In this document: piece by piece, positions 13,213 to 25,366 of the stretch
How positions within the stretch are numbered: position 1 is the first letter of the stretch
Layout: the number at the start of each line of letters is the position of its first letter
Source of the DNA: Microplitis mediator
Lineage: Eukaryota > Arthropoda > Insecta > Hymenoptera > Braconidae
Direction: 5' to 3'
Length of the DNA stretch: 64,000 bases
Assembly: GCF_029852145.1 (NCBI RefSeq)
Contig: NC_079979.1
Span: 8,906,642 to 8,970,641 of the forward strand
The notes under the pieces: generated by a model
Databases searched by the model: none
The model's input: only the letters and a program-made list of their open reading frames with translations
What the model was told of the DNA's origin: nothing
Program-made: the position numbers and the translations under genes

Positions 13213-13437
13213 ATGGCTTCACAAAATCCTTTTCGCATCTTTTCCTATAAGATTCAAGTAAATAACCAAAATCACGTGTATAAACATTTTTTCGAAATAA
13301 TTTACAAGTGGTGTGATTCTCACGTGATAAAAATCTTATGTTGTTATAGACTTGTTTCCGAAAAGTATCCAATACCTATACTTTATTCCGATGGTTATAA
13401 CTGGGCCATATATTTAGTTGAAAAAATAAATACATAA
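13213..13437 (+). CDS. Open copy of array unit, first segment
   Basis: The frame encodes 74 residues starting MASQNPFRIFSYKIQVNN and ending NWAIYLVEKINT. This unit and the one at 14369 read GTTTCCGAAAAG where most units have ATTTCATAAAAG, so the stop found elsewhere is absent. The sequence is rich in Tyr, Ile and Lys with Trp-Cys-Asp and Cys-Cys-Tyr in the middle. I know no family for it. A second segment after TTTCAG near 13460 continues out of frame, and no good GT donor joins them. It may be a surviving coding unit or chance. Confidence 0.3.
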   Translation: MASQNPFRIFSYKIQVNNQNHVYKHFFEIIYKWCDSHVIKILCCYRLVSEKYPIPILYSDGYNWAIYLVEKINT

Positions 13438-14368
13438 AAAATCGACATTTAATATTTCAGAATGTAACTAAATTTGTGCCAGTTGTGATAGAACACTGTT
13501 AAGCCCTTCCAATGCACATCATAAAAATGGCTTTCCCATGGTAAATGAACAGAAAATTGTGGTTTATGAGTGTCTTTTAGCAGATATTTTTATTGATATC
13601 TTAGATTTAATATATACTCGATGCCAAACGATACTTGTCAACCAACTTAATGTACTAATAACTTGACTCAAAAACAAATAACATTGAAAATCAGATGTTA
13701 TATTATGATTAAATCAATTATATTTCTGATTCATAGATGAGAATTATTAGTATCGTGCGAACAAAAAGAGTTAAAAATGGAAAATTTTGAATGGCTCCAC
13801 AAAATCCTTTTCGCATCTATTCCTATAGGATTCAAGTAAATAAACGAAATCATGTGTATAAACAATTCATCGAAATAATTTACAAATGGTGTGATTCTAA
13901 CGTGATAAAAATCTTATGTTGTTATGGACTCATTTCATAAAAGTATCTACTATCGATACTTGATTCCGATGGTTATAACTGGGCCATACATTTAGTTGAA
14001 AAAATAAATGCATAAAAAATTGACATTTAATATTTCAGAATATGACTATATTTGTGCCAGTTGTGATAAAACACTGTTTAGACCTTCCAATGCACAACAT
14101 AAAAATAGCTTTCCCATGGTAAATGAACAGAAAATTGTGGTTCATAAGTGTCTTTTAGCAGATATTTTTATTGATATCTTAAATTAAATATATACTCGAT
14201 GCCAAACGATACTTGTCAACCAACTTAATGTACTAATAACTTGACTCAAAAATAAATAACATTGAAAATCAGATGTTATATTATGATTAAATCAATTATA
14301 TTTCTGATTCATAGATGAGAATTATTATTGTCGCGCGAATAGGAAGAGTATAAAATGGGAAATTTTGA

Positions 14369-14608
14369 ATGGCTTCACGAAACCCTTTTCGCATCTTTTC
14401 CTATAGTTTTCGAGTAAATATTCGATACCACGTGTATAAACAATTTTTCGAAATAATTTACAAGTGGTGTGATTCTCACGTGATAAAAATCTTATGTTGT
14501 TATAGACTTGTTTCCGAAAAGTATCCAATACCGATACTTTATTCCGATGGTTATAACTGGGCCATATATTTAGTAGAAAAAATAAATACATCAAAAATTG
14601 ACATTTAA
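14369..14608 (+). CDS. Second open copy of array unit, first segment
   Basis: The frame encodes 79 residues starting MASRNPFRIFSYSFRVNI, with the central block of the 13213 copy identical over about 45 residues (from KWCDSHVIKIL to YSDGYNWAIYLVEKINT). The open state and the shared changes suggest that these two units are sister copies that diverged from the stopped units, or that they keep an ancestral reading frame. The function is unknown. The frame continues a few codons further (SKIDI) because TAA became TCA. Confidence 0.3.
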   Translation: MASRNPFRIFSYSFRVNIRYHVYKQFFEIIYKWCDSHVIKILCCYRLVSEKYPIPILYSDGYNWAIYLVEKINTSKIDI

Positions 14609-15747
14609 TTTTCCAGACTATGACTTTATTTGTGCCAGTTGTGATAGAACACTCTTTAGACCTTCCAATGCACAACATAAAAATGGCTTTTTCATGGTAA
14701 ATGAACAAAAAATCGTGGTTCATAACTATCTTTTAGCAGATTGATTTATTGACACCATAAACTTGTATATATACTCTGACGTCAAACGATACTTGTCAAC
14801 CAACTTAATGTACCCATAACTTCACTCACAAATCAATAACATCAGAAGTTAAATATCATATTATGAATAAATAAATCATATTTCTAGTTTTTAAATGAGT
14901 GTCATTATTATGTTGCGAATTTTGGAAATTACATATAAAAATTTTTCAATAGCTTAGCAAAATCCTTCATGCATCTTTTCTTATAGGTAAAAGTATATAA
15001 ATAAAAATCACGCATATGAACAATTGTCTGAAATGATTATGGAACACTAAGAATTTTGTGCACTAAGACTTTTGAGTAGTCTTGTATGTGTTCAATTTGA
15101 GTATCTAATACAGTTACTTCATTTTTATAGTTATAATTGAACGATATATTTATTCAAAAAAATTAATATACTCAAAATCAGCAACAAATATCTTAGGATA
15201 GGTCTATACTTTTCTGCACATCTTGATGTTCACGATTACAGTGACTATACCATGATAAAAAAAAATTTCGGTTCATAAGTATCTTTTAGCAGATATATTT
15301 GTTGTCGCCATAATTTGTATACATATACTTTGATGCCAAACAATAATTTTAAACCCACTGAGCATACTCATAACTTCATTCAATTATTATAACACCAGAT
15401 AACAAGTATGATTTTATAAATTGTTCAATCATAGGTCTAGTTCATGAATGTGAATTATTATTATTGTGCGAATGAAAGGAGTGAAAAACGAAAAATTTTT
15501 AATTGCTTCACCAAACCCTTTTCGCATCTGTTTCTATAGTCTAGAGGAAGATAATCGAAATCATGAGTATGAACAGTTTTTTGAAAAAATTTCAAGTATT
15601 GCGATTTTCACGCAATAAAACTCTTTACACCTGTCAGTGCACGCGATAATAGTGGCTATTCCGTTGTAAATAAAAAAAATCCGTGCTTCCTAAGTATCCA
15701 TTAGCAGAAATATTTATTAACACCATAACGTGTATGTATGTATACTA

Positions 15748-16762
15748 GACCGGTTCAAAAAAATCGTCTATTTTTTTTTTTTTCAAAAACCGCAGTGAAA
15801 TATCTTCCTCGTCATGAAAAAAGAAGCCTGTGAAAACGGGAGCTCATAATATCAATTTTGAAAGGTCGCTCATCGTATATTTCTATTTTACGTTGAAATA
15901 ACATGAAAAAAAACCTATTTTAGTTTGGAATTTTTCACCTCGGCAATTGCTGATTGTACGAATAAGCCCAGCATATATTTTTGTAGGGAATTTAACGCTC
16001 TACAAAAAAAGTCTCGTATCATTTTTCGACAAATCCATCTGTTTAATAGTTATTGGAGCTCGAAGCCAAGTAAGAGTAAATTTTGATATCTTTTTACTTT
16101 TCCGGCAAAACTATCATACTTATTATAAAACGTCATTTAATAATTTTTGTAGACAATTTTATTTTCTACAAATTATCATTGAAAAATTTTTTTCAAATTC
16201 TGCATTGTTTTCTAGTTATTTCCATTTTAATGCCAAGCTCTTAAAATCGATCAAAACACTGTTTTTTTAGGAGCTTGGCATTAAAACGGCAATAACTAGA
16301 AAACAATGCAGAATTTGAAAAAAATTTTTCAATGATAATTTGTTGAAAATAAAATTGTCTACAAAAATTATTAAATGACGTTTTATAATAAGTATGATAG
16401 TTTTGCCGGAAAAGTAAAAAGATATCAAAATTTACTCTTACTTGGCTTCGAGCTCCAATAACTATTGAACAGATGGATTTGTCGAAAAATGATACGAGAC
16501 TTTTTTTGTAGAGCGTTAAATTCCCTACAAAAATATATGCTGGGCTTATTCGTACAATCAGCCATTGCCGAGGTGAAAAAATCCAAACTAAAAAAGTTTT
16601 TTTTTTCATGTTATTTAAACGTAAAATAGAAATATACGATGAGCGACCTTTCAAAATTGATATTAAGAGCTCCCGTTTTCACAGGCTTCTTTTTTCATGA
16701 CTAGGAAGATATTTCACTGCGGGTTTAGAAAAAAAAAAAATATTCGATTTTTTGAACCGGTC
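15748..16762. mobile_element. Palindromic TA-flanked element F
   Basis: The termini GACCGGTTCAAAAAAATCG and its complement are flanked by TA at 15746-15747 and 16763-16764. The arms are about 490 bases and nearly perfect, with a spacer of about 30 bases around 16237-16268. It interrupts a unit of the 578-bp array. The open frames on both strands (15947-16270, 16241-16654) encode nearly the same peptide because they are the two arms, and they are not genes. Ends and layout resemble elements A and B, so these are probably related families. Confidence 0.88.
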
Positions 16763-17189
16763 TAATGTATACTTTGATGCTAAACGATTATTTTCAACCA
16801 ACTTAATGTAACAAGAACTTGACTCAAAAACTAATAACATCGAAAATTAAATGTCTTAGTATAGATAAATAGATCATATTTCTTGTTTTAATTGTGAAAT
16901 ATTATTATCGTGCGAATAGAAGGGGTAAAAAATGGAAAATTTTGAATGGCTTCACAAAACCCTTTTCGCATCTGTTTCTATAGGCTTAAAGTAAATAAAC
17001 AAAATCACATGTATAATCAATTTTTCAAAATAATTTACGAGTATTGCGATTTTTACGCGATAAAAATCTTGTGTCGTTATGGACTCGATTCATAGAAGTA
17101 TCCAAAACCGATACTTTATTTCGATTGTTAAAACTGGACCATATATTTAGGTGGAAAAATAAATACATAAAAAATTAACAGTTAATATT

Positions 17190-17399
17190 TTGGAATATGA
17201 CAATATTTGTGCCAGTTGTGAAAGAACACTCTCTACACCTTTCGATGCACAAGGTAAAAATGGCTTTTGCATGGTAAATGACCAAAAATTCGTGGTTCAT
17301 AATTATCTTTTAGCCGATATATTCATTGATATCCTAACTCAAATACATACTGGATGCCAAACGATCCTTGTCAACCAACCTGGTGTACTGATAACTTGA
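17190..17399 (+). pseudogene. Second segment of an array unit in the longest open state
   Basis: The frame encodes 69 residues starting MEYDNICASCERTLSTPF and including NGFCMVNDQKFVVHNYLLADIFIDIL. Similar text is readable in the other units after ATATTTCAG or ATATTTTGG, including 18331-18498. A CxxC pair (CASC) is preserved in most units, which could be half of a zinc site. The upstream acceptor AG is missing here (TTTTGG). Probably a decayed exon of the repeated gene. Confidence 0.3.
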
Positions 17400-18758
17400 C
17401 TCAAGAACTAATAACATCGAAAATTAGATGTCATATTATGATTAAATTAATTATATTTCTAATTTATAGATGAGAATTATTATTATCATGCAAATAAAAG
17501 GAGTAAAAAATGGAAAATTTTGAATGGCTTCACAAAACCCGTTTCGCATCTGTTTCTGTAGGCTTCGAGTGAATAAACAAAATCTCATGTATAATCAATT
17601 TTTCGAAATAATTTACGAGTATTGCGATTTTCACGCGATAAAAATCTTGTGTCGTTATGGACTCGATTCATAAAAGTATCCAAAACCGATACTTCATTTC
17701 GAATGTTATAACTGGGCCGTATTCAAATGGAAAAATAAATCCAAAAACAATAAATATTTCATATTTCAGAATGTGACTATATTTGTGCCAGTTGTGAAAG
17801 ACCACTTTCTATGCACAAGTAAAAATTGACTTTCCGATGGTAAAAATAGCCAGAAATTCGTGGTTCATAAGTATTTTTTAGCAGATATATTCATTGATAT
17901 CTTAACTCAAATACATACGCGATGCCGAACGATACTTGTCAACCAACCTAATGTACTAATAACTTGACTCAACAACTAATAACATTGAAAATCAGATGTC
18001 ATATTATGAATAAATAAATTACATTTCTCATTTATAGATGAGAATTATTATTATCGTGCGAATAGAAGGAGCAAATAATGAAAAGTTGTGACGGGCTTCA
18101 CAAAACCCTTTTTGCATCTGTTCCTATAGGCTTCAAGTGAATAAACGAAATCACGTGTATAAACAATTTTTCGAAATAATTTAAAAGTATTGCAATTTTC
18201 ACGCGATAAAAATCTTATGTCATTATGGACTCGTTTCATAAATGTATCCAAAACAGATACTTTATTTCGATTGTTATAACTAGGCCGTATTCAGATGGAA
18301 AAATATATACATAAAAAATTAACATTCAATATTTTGGAATATGACTATATTTGTGCTAGTTGTGAAAGTACACTCTGTACACCTTACAATGCACAAAGTA
18401 AAAATGGCTTTCTCATCGTAAATGACCAAAAATTCGTGGTTCATAAGTATCTTTCAGCAGATGTATTCATTGATACCTTAACTCAAATATATACTTGATG
18501 CCGAACGATACTTGTCAACCAACTTTATATATACTTTTGTTGGTGTATATAATTATATACATTCCGTGATGTGATAGGTGAATTATGGCGCCTGGCTCGC
18601 TATTGTGGCGACATCTATTTCTAGATGTCACATGAAGCCAGGTCCATAAGTGTCTTTTAACAAAAGGAACTTGTGAGGCCTGGCTTCATAAGTGCTAAGT
18701 TGGTCTCACAAGATTTCACACGACATCTGAAAATGGTTTCATAAATCCCCTTGGCTAA

Positions 18759-18762
<4 letters not shown>

Positions 18763-18832
<70 letters not shown>
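18763..18832. repeat. TA dinucleotide microsatellite
   Basis: About 35 TA units after AAAGATATATA. It separates the end of the 578-bp array from the duplicated segment that follows. Confidence 0.95.
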
Positions 18833-18835
<3 letters not shown>

Positions 18836-18854
18836 ATAGAACCAAGTTTTGAGA

Positions 18855-19910
18855 ACACGATTGCGCCTAGAATCCTTATCGGATCCTAATGAAATTTTTT
18901 ACACTTATTCTATGGGCGATTACCACGGTTAAGTTCGAAGATGGGCTAAATCGTTCGATTAGTTTAGAAGATATGGCTGTTTCAAAATCCCACGATTTTT
19001 CAAAAAAAAAAAATTTTATCCACTTTCAAGTTCATATAACTTTAAAACTAAAACTCATAGATAATTTTCGTAAAAAGTATTTGAAAGCTTGTCTAATAAG
19101 CTTTAATTTATGACCTTAAACTTGATGTTTTGACCATTTCTTCAAATAATTTGATAGCCTTGAAAATTTTAATGGAATCAAAAAATGTTGAAAATATGGT
19201 TTCCATTCAACATCATTTATGCATTTCCCATTATAATCAAATTTCGTCAGTTGTATTTTATTGTGCACAAAATAACCTGTAAATTTCACAGCTATTTTAT
19301 ATTTTAAAAGTATTTCTTTTATTACTTATGATGTATCAAATGCACCTCTACGACGAATAATTATAGCTGGTCTTGTCATCACGATAGCACCTACAGTTCT
19401 TATCGGATCTTAATGAAATTTTCCACACTTATTCTATAGGCGATTATCTTGATCAAGTTCAAAGATGGGCTGAATTGTTCAAATAGTTGTGAAGTTATGG
19501 CTGTTTGAAATTTCCACGAGTTTTCGAAAAAATCAGTTTTTATTCACTGTTGAAGTTCATATAACATTAAAACTAAAACTGATAGACAATTCCAGTAAAA
19601 AGTATTTAAAAGCTTTTCTAATAAGCTTTAATTAAAGACCTTAAACTTAATGTTTTGACCATTTCTTCAAATAATTTGATAGCCTTGAAAATTTTAATGG
19701 AATCAAAAAATGTTGAAAATATGGTTTCCATTCAACATCATTTATGCATTTCCCATTATAATCAAATTTCGTCAGTTGTATTTTATTGTGCACAAAATAA
19801 CCTGTAAATTTCACAGCTATTTTATATTTTAAAAGTATTTTTTTTTATTATTTATGCTGTTTCAATCGTACCTGTACGTCCTATAATTATAACTGATCTT
19901 GCCGTCGTAA
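18855..19910 (+). repeat. Two tandem copies of a roughly 530-bp segment
   Basis: A segment starting near CCTTATCGGATCCTAATGAA (18873) and running through TATTTTATTGTGCACAAAATAACC (about 19255-19280) recurs from about 19397 to 19800. The second half is almost identical, for example GAAAATATGGTTTCCATTCAAC at about 19190 and 19712. A degenerate third start lies near 19920. A further diverged copy lies at 49978-50110. The frame open at 18889-19113 is not maintained in the second copy and is unlikely to be a gene. Confidence 0.75.
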
Positions 19911-19995
19911 TAGTAATTACAATTATGATCTCATACTAATTCAAATTTCTATACTTCGTTTACGTGAAGGTTAGTTTAGTACATTACCTATATTA

Positions 19996-20955
19996 GACTG
20001 GGCCAAAAAAATTGACTATTTTTTTTTTTTCATAGCTATATCGAAAATATTATTCAGAATGACAAAAAAAAAATTTCATGAAAGTTTGAGCCCTTAATAT
20101 TAATTTTAAGAGGTCTATCATCGCTATTTTTAATTTTAATTCATAATTTGATGTTTTACGTCAAAATTGCTTAAACATTGAAGTAAAAAAAATTCATTTC
20201 CACTTATTCTTATGTAAAATTAAATTCCCTACAAAAAAGGTCTGATTGAAAATTTTCGTCAGACAAGCCGTTTCCGATTAATTAAGCTTAATAAATTGAT
20301 ATATTTTTTCGATTTAACATCTTTACTTTTGAATTTTGTAACTGACGAATCAATGAATATCTAATAAAGACCATGACAGATTTTCGAAGGAAATTTAATG
20401 CTCTACAAAAAAGGTCTCCTAACATTTTTTGCTAAATTCACTCCTTCGAAAGTTACTCAAGGTTGAATTTGAGTCAAAACGATTTCAAGAACGTGAATAA
20501 CTTTCGAAGGAGTGAATTTAGCAAAAAATGTTAAGAGACCTTTTTTGTAGAGCATTAAATTTCCTTCGAAAATTTGTCATGGTCTTTATTAGATATTCAT
20601 TGATTCGTCAGTTACAAAATTCAAAAGTAAAAATGTTAAATCGAAAAAATATATCAATTTATTAAGCTTCATTAATCGGAAACGGCTTGTCTGACGAAAA
20701 TTTTCAATCAGACCTTTTTTGTAGGGAATTTAATTTTACATAAGAATAAGTGGAAACGAATTTTTTTTACTTCAATGTTTATGCAATTCTGACGTAAAAC
20801 ATCAAATTATGAATTAAAATTAAAAATAGCGATGATAGACCTCTTGAAATTAATATTAAGGGCTCAAACTTTCATGAAATTTTTTTTTTGTCATTCTGAA
20901 TAATATTTTCGATATAGCTGTGAAAAAAAAAATAGTCAATTTTTTTGGCCCAGTC
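19996..20955. mobile_element. Palindromic TA-flanked element A
   Basis: The termini GACTGGGCCAAAAAAATTGA and its complement are flanked by TA (19994-19995, 20956-20957). The arms are about 460 bases and close to identical, separated by about 35 bases near 20462-20498. There is no coding capacity. It belongs to the same family as the element at 45950-47900, which has identical terminal GACTGGGCC. It lies inside the Helentron-like element, so it is one of the youngest layers of the nest. Confidence 0.9.
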
Positions 20956-21114
20956 TAACCTATATAATGTTTTGTCAAATCAACTATCTGAAGTTCTCTA
21001 TCGAAAATAGTCGTTGTCTCTCACTCTTAGAAAACGAGCCTAATTTCATATCATGACGATACACTAACATGTATCACAAGATATGTATGTATGAAACTTT
21101 TTATATAGATTAAT

Positions 21115-21148
21115 TGGAAAATCTACCTTCCATTTCGGCTGCCGAATG
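21115..21148 (+). other. 3' end of the Helentron-like element: inverted repeat plus hairpin
   Basis: AAAATCTACCT complements the first bases of the element at 8694 (AGGTAGATTTT). It is followed at once by CCATTTCGGC-T-GCCGAATGG, a stem with one bulged base and a tiny loop, ending GGCC before the target Ts. The short relative has CAATCTACT and the same hairpin at 50999-51031. Confidence 0.6.
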
Positions 21149-22228
21149 GCCTTTTTTCGATTTGAAAATGGTTTTTTTACCGATAATCTTCATTTCTTCG
21201 ATCAAAAAGATCGATTATCGAAAAAAAAAGAAAAAAAAAAAATTTTGAAAAAAAATTTTTTTTTAAAAAAAATTTTTTTTTTTTCAAATTTTTTTATTTT
21301 GTTGTATCTGCAATGATTTATCATTGTCAAAAAAAATTCTTAAAATTTTTTCTACCGCCGGCATTGAAGTTACCCAAAGCGTATGTTTGGTAAGTTGACA
21401 TTTAAAGCAGATGCAGTTACAGCGGTAAAAAAAATTTTAGGAATTTTTTTTGACAATGATAAATCATTGCAGATACAACAAAATAAAAAAATTTGAAAAA
21501 AAAAAATTTTTGAAAAAAAAAATTTTGAAAAAAAAAAAAATTTTTTTTTCAAAATTTTTTTTTTTTTCATTTTTTTTCGATAATCGATCTTTTTGATCAA
21601 AGAAATGAAGATTATCGGTAAAAAAACCATTTTCAAATCGAAAAAATAAACAAAAACCGAGAAACTACCAATTATGGTGATTTTTGACAAAATCGATAAC
21701 TTTAAAGCTACGGGGCACTAAGAAAGAAAAATCGCAGCGATTTGAAATTTTCAGGATTTTTTCAGGACACTTTGAAGTTGAAAAAAAGTCGAAGATATCC
21801 TTTGTTTATCCGTTATATCTAAAGTTATAGCAAGTTTTCAGAATATCCTTAAATTTGTGAATTTTGGCCTGTTTTTTACCAAACACTATCGCTTTGAAAA
21901 AATTTTTTCTATCAAATGCCACTAATTTTGCCTTATAGAGAATGTTTTCCAGTTTTCAAAACGCTGCTTCCATTGTCTGTACGACCAATACGTCTAGAGT
22001 TATTGATTATCAAAGCCAAAATGGACTTTTTTGCTTTGATCAATGATAACTCGGCGCCAAATCGTCGTAGAGACTTTTTAAGCCCACCAAATTAAAGGGC
22101 ATAAAATTTCCGAGAAAAGTCAGACAGTCGGATTATTGAAAAAAATTTATTGTCGCCCATAGAGGTATTGAAAGATCAGCCAAAATTTTGAAAATTTTTT
22201 TTTCGTTGGTTTTCTTATGATTACTCCG

Positions 22229-22718
22229 TGTTGGAAATTTAGGTATGGTAATCGTGAATGAAACAAATCAATTTATTAAACAAATGAATATTATATCTTT
22301 TATTAAAATACGCGCTCTAGGGTATGTCTTCACTCGAAAGAGATTTAGCTTAGACTAACTTATTCTTTTAATATTATTTAACACTGAGGTCCACCAAACT
22401 CTCCTCTTTTTGTATAACAAAGATCTCTAAGTTCAAAATATATATATATGAGTGCAAATGAAGAAAAACATATTGCCTTGCATTTACTTGGAATCTCTCG
22501 TCGACCCAAGTACCTAAGGTCATAAAATTTGATCCATGCTAGCTTTCCTTTCTTTAAGTAAACATATACACATTTTGAACTCAACTCAAATATATATACT
22601 ACGACTTAAATGCGACACTGTTCGAAATATTATTTCGAACAGAATATTTAGTAAAAAGAAATAATTAAATAAAGTATATATAAGAATAAAGATTGATTTT
22701 TGTACAGAGAATCCAACA
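22229..22718 (-). repeat. 3' LTR of the copia element
   Basis: 490 bases, TGTTGGA...TCCAACA. Next to it, at 22719-22735, is GCCCCCTCAAAAATT, which on the coding strand reads as a purine-rich tract (TTTTTGAGGGGGC) abutting the LTR, the expected polypurine tract position. The small frame inside the LTR (22378-22584) occurs in both LTRs and is not a gene. Confidence 0.92.
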
Positions 22719-22991
22719 CGCCCCCTCAAAAATTAATCTTTAAATAAAATAAAATTAAGATTAAATTAGCTTACACAATCATAATACTAATTATTAATGA
22801 TACCTTTACAATAAACTTATTATATCAATTAACTTCTAAAATTAAATTGTAAAGACATATCCTTTCACGCAATCTGGGAGTGCGAACATTATGGCCCAAC
22901 TAATTTGCAAAGGGATTAGGAAAACCCAGAAAAACCTAATCCGACCATTTATCTTAAATATTTCAATTATACAGTCTATACTATATATATA

Positions 22992-24864
22992 TGGGTCATT
23001 CCACCAAATAAAATTATTTTTACGGGGCGACCCTCGTCGATTTGGTTCAAACTTTGTGGAGTCGTTCTATATATTAAAAAAAAAATTCTCTGAAAATTTG
23101 AGCCTTTTATATGCAGCTGTTTCAAAGTTATGATTTTTTGAATTTTTTAAAAATTTTTGTTTTCAACTTTTTCATTAATTTTTTTAAAGGAAAAAATTTT
23201 TTTTTAAAAATGAGCACATAACAGTTTTTCGTAGGAAAAATTCTTAGCTTTCCAATAAAAATATCTATTTTTCATTTTATGTTACAAAAGACCTTTTAAA
23301 ATTCGATTAAAGACGAAAAAACGATTTTTATGACTGTGCGGCGCTTGATACATCTAATTTGATATTTTTTTCTGAAAGCTGAGACTTTTTCCCACAAAAT
23401 ATGTAATTTTCACGATGTGCATATTTTTTGTTTGAATAAAATTAAATAAAATATAAACTCTCTATGATTAAAAAACGTTAATTCTTATTTTTTTTGAGGA
23501 TGTTGATACATTTTTACCACATATATATCCTAAGCTATCAACAATAAGTGAGATAGGGTGCACTGCTTGTGTTTCTTTCACCGTTTATGACTCAAAGTAT
23601 TGTACGTCCAAAACATTTATTTTCTAAAAAAAGTCATCATTCCCTGATTAAACCAAACGATTCGAAACGGTTTGTAATGTTAAATGCCCATAAAAAGGGT
23701 GATTCAAAAGTATTCAAAGTATTCAAAAGCCTTAAAAAGTATTTAAAATTTTTTTTCCAATCGTTTTAAGTCGTTTCTTTTAATAAAGGATGGTTATAAC
23801 AGTGAAATCAACGCTGGTAAAATTTTGAATAGCCCGGATGTATTAACTTGCGGTGTGAGGATATGTTTTCGGGTATGTATCTGCAGTAAAGCTCTAAAAA
23901 CAAAAATTATAAAACTATTTTTCATGATACCAGCATCAATGGTTCAAGTCTAGGAATTAGTAATTTGAACTTTGATTCTTGTGTTTTGTTCAATAGTGAT
24001 TTCAGACTATTGATGTCATCTGCGTTGATGACAGTTCTGACTTTGTAATCAAGTTTTATAAAAATTTGTGTGCATAATAAATAGTATTTATGGTTTCTGT
24101 TTAACTATAAATTGCAAAGTATAAGTTAGGCGTACACTAATGGTTGATCGCACCATTGGGTTTAATATAACTTGATTCTAACTGGCTGCTGACACTGATA
24201 ATAATTTTCAATGCAGGTAATCATGAAAAAAATAGTGTGTAACACTAGATGAAACACGACTTCAGATTGCAGTTATTGTCAGCTTTTGCCTACGGCTCGG
24301 GCAGCCTACTTTACTTTCTTCTGACATCGTTTTGTTTCATCTCTTGCCACACAATGAACTATTACAGTTTGTTAAAACTATAAAATCAATGACTTGTATT
24401 TAAATAATTATTGATTTTGTTCAAACAAAAAATATGCACATCGTGAAAATTACATATTTTGTGGGAAAAAGTCTCAGCTTTCAGAAAAAAATATCAAATT
24501 AGATGTATCAAGCGCCGCACAGTCATAAAAATCGTTTTTTCGTCTTTAATCGAATTTTAAAAGGTCTTTTGTAACATAAAATGAAAAATAGATATTTTTA
24601 TTGGAAAGCTGAGAATTTTTCCTACGAAAAACTGTTATGTGCTCATTTTTAAAAAAAAATTTTTTCCTTTAAAAAAATTAATGAAAAAGTTGAAAACAAA
24701 AATTTTTAAAAAATTCAAAAAATCATAACTTTGAAACAGCTGCATATAAAAGGCTCAAATTTTCAGAGAATTTTTTTTTTAATATATAGAACGACTCCAC
24801 AAAGTTTGAACCAAATCGACGAGGGTCGCCCCGTAAAAATAATTTTATTTGGTGGAATGACCCA
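22992..24864. mobile_element. Palindromic TA-flanked element E inside the copia 3' region
   Basis: The termini TGGGTCATTCCACCAAATAA and its complement are flanked by TA (22990-22991, 24865-24866). The arms are about 445 bases (22992-23440 and 24420-24864). The loop of about 980 bases has no convincing gene; the frame at 23569-23769 is short, basic and repetitive. The element sits between the copia stop codon and the polypurine tract, so it did not break the reading frame. Confidence 0.88.
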
Positions 24865-24902
24865 TATATACAATATATACAACATAAATATATTCTTTAA
24901 AA

Positions 24903-25121
24903 TTATTTCAAATCCATTTGTGTTCTGAATTCCACAAATTTTGGTTCAGCCAAATAATTGGTCAGTGCATCAGCAATCTGTTGATCTGTAGACATATAAA
25001 TTAGATTTAATAAACCGTGCTTTACTTTGTCACGAAAGCAATGATATTTTATATCGATATTTTTCGATCTTTTATGACGATGGATTGTTCGCGATACCAA
25101 TACAACCATTTTTATCTTCAT
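24903..25121 (-). pseudogene. Copia RNase H C-terminal end
   Basis: The translation includes KNIDIKYHCFRDKVKHGLL and STDQQIADALTNYLAEPKF, the classical end of copia-type polyproteins (HI-x-I-x-YHF-R, T-x-x-Q-x-AD-x-LTK). The expected Lys of LTK is Asn here. The region from 25122 to 25366 is the rest of RNase H with frame breaks. The true stop at 24903 is still in place. Confidence 0.85.
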
Positions 25122-25366
25122 AAATTACTATTGACCCTAATATAACTATCTTTATATTTTCCGCTAATATATTCAGCTTCTGATGATGAACCTGCTACAG
25201 ATGCCTGTCGTTTAGATGCCTAGCAAATAGTACAATGATCGAATAACTTAAATAAATAATCGGTTGTATTCTTTGTCTATCGTTGTTATAACTTGCCTAA
25301 TCTGCGTCTACATAACCGCTGATTATTTCTTTATAATTATTACGGGTATATGTTAACCTAATATTA

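Larger units (their letters stand above)
9421..18520 (+). repeat. Tandem array of about 14 gene-like 578-bp repeats
   Basis: The marker ATGGCTTCACAAAACCC and variants recurs near 9778, 10324, 10902, 11480, 12058, 12637, 13213, 13791, 14369, 14950, 15502, 16946, 17524 and 18091. Spacing in the core is 576-579 bases. A partial unit precedes it near 9430-9600. Each unit has a first segment readable as MASQNPFRIFSY... (about 75 codons), a spacer ending in ATATTTCAG like a splice acceptor, and a second segment readable as EYDYICASCDRTLF... ending LLADIFIDIL. In most units the first segment stops at TCATTTCATAA, so most copies are pseudogenes or satellite. No known family was recognised. Confidence 0.85.
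8694..21148 (+). mobile_element. Helentron-like non-autonomous element carrying a tandem gene-like array
   Basis: The insertion point is exact: element D reads GTTCATTTTT then this element, then TTTTTTCGATTTG. The left end starts AGGTAGATTTT. Near the right end the inverted copy AAAATCTACCT (about 21116-21126) is followed directly by a hairpin (CCATTTCGGC/GCCGAATGG) and then the target Ts. A 5' terminal inverted repeat at the very end, its partner subterminal at 3', a terminal hairpin, insertion between Ts and internal tandem repeats match the asymmetric design known for Helentrons and DINE-1-like elements. A 384-bp relative with the same ends lies at 50648-51031. No Rep/helicase frame is present, so it is non-autonomous. 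Confidence 0.6.

Noticed and set aside
15947..16654. Two long frames on opposite strands with almost the same peptide (LIVRISPAYIFVGNLTLYKK).
   Set aside because: They are the two arms of palindromic element F read in mirror image; no coding signature.
8694..21148. A five-base TTTTT target duplication for the 12.45 kb element, implying an LTR or DNA transposon.
   Set aside because: The target is a homopolymer of six Ts, so a duplication cannot be distinguished from insertion between Ts; the end structure favours a Helentron-like element.
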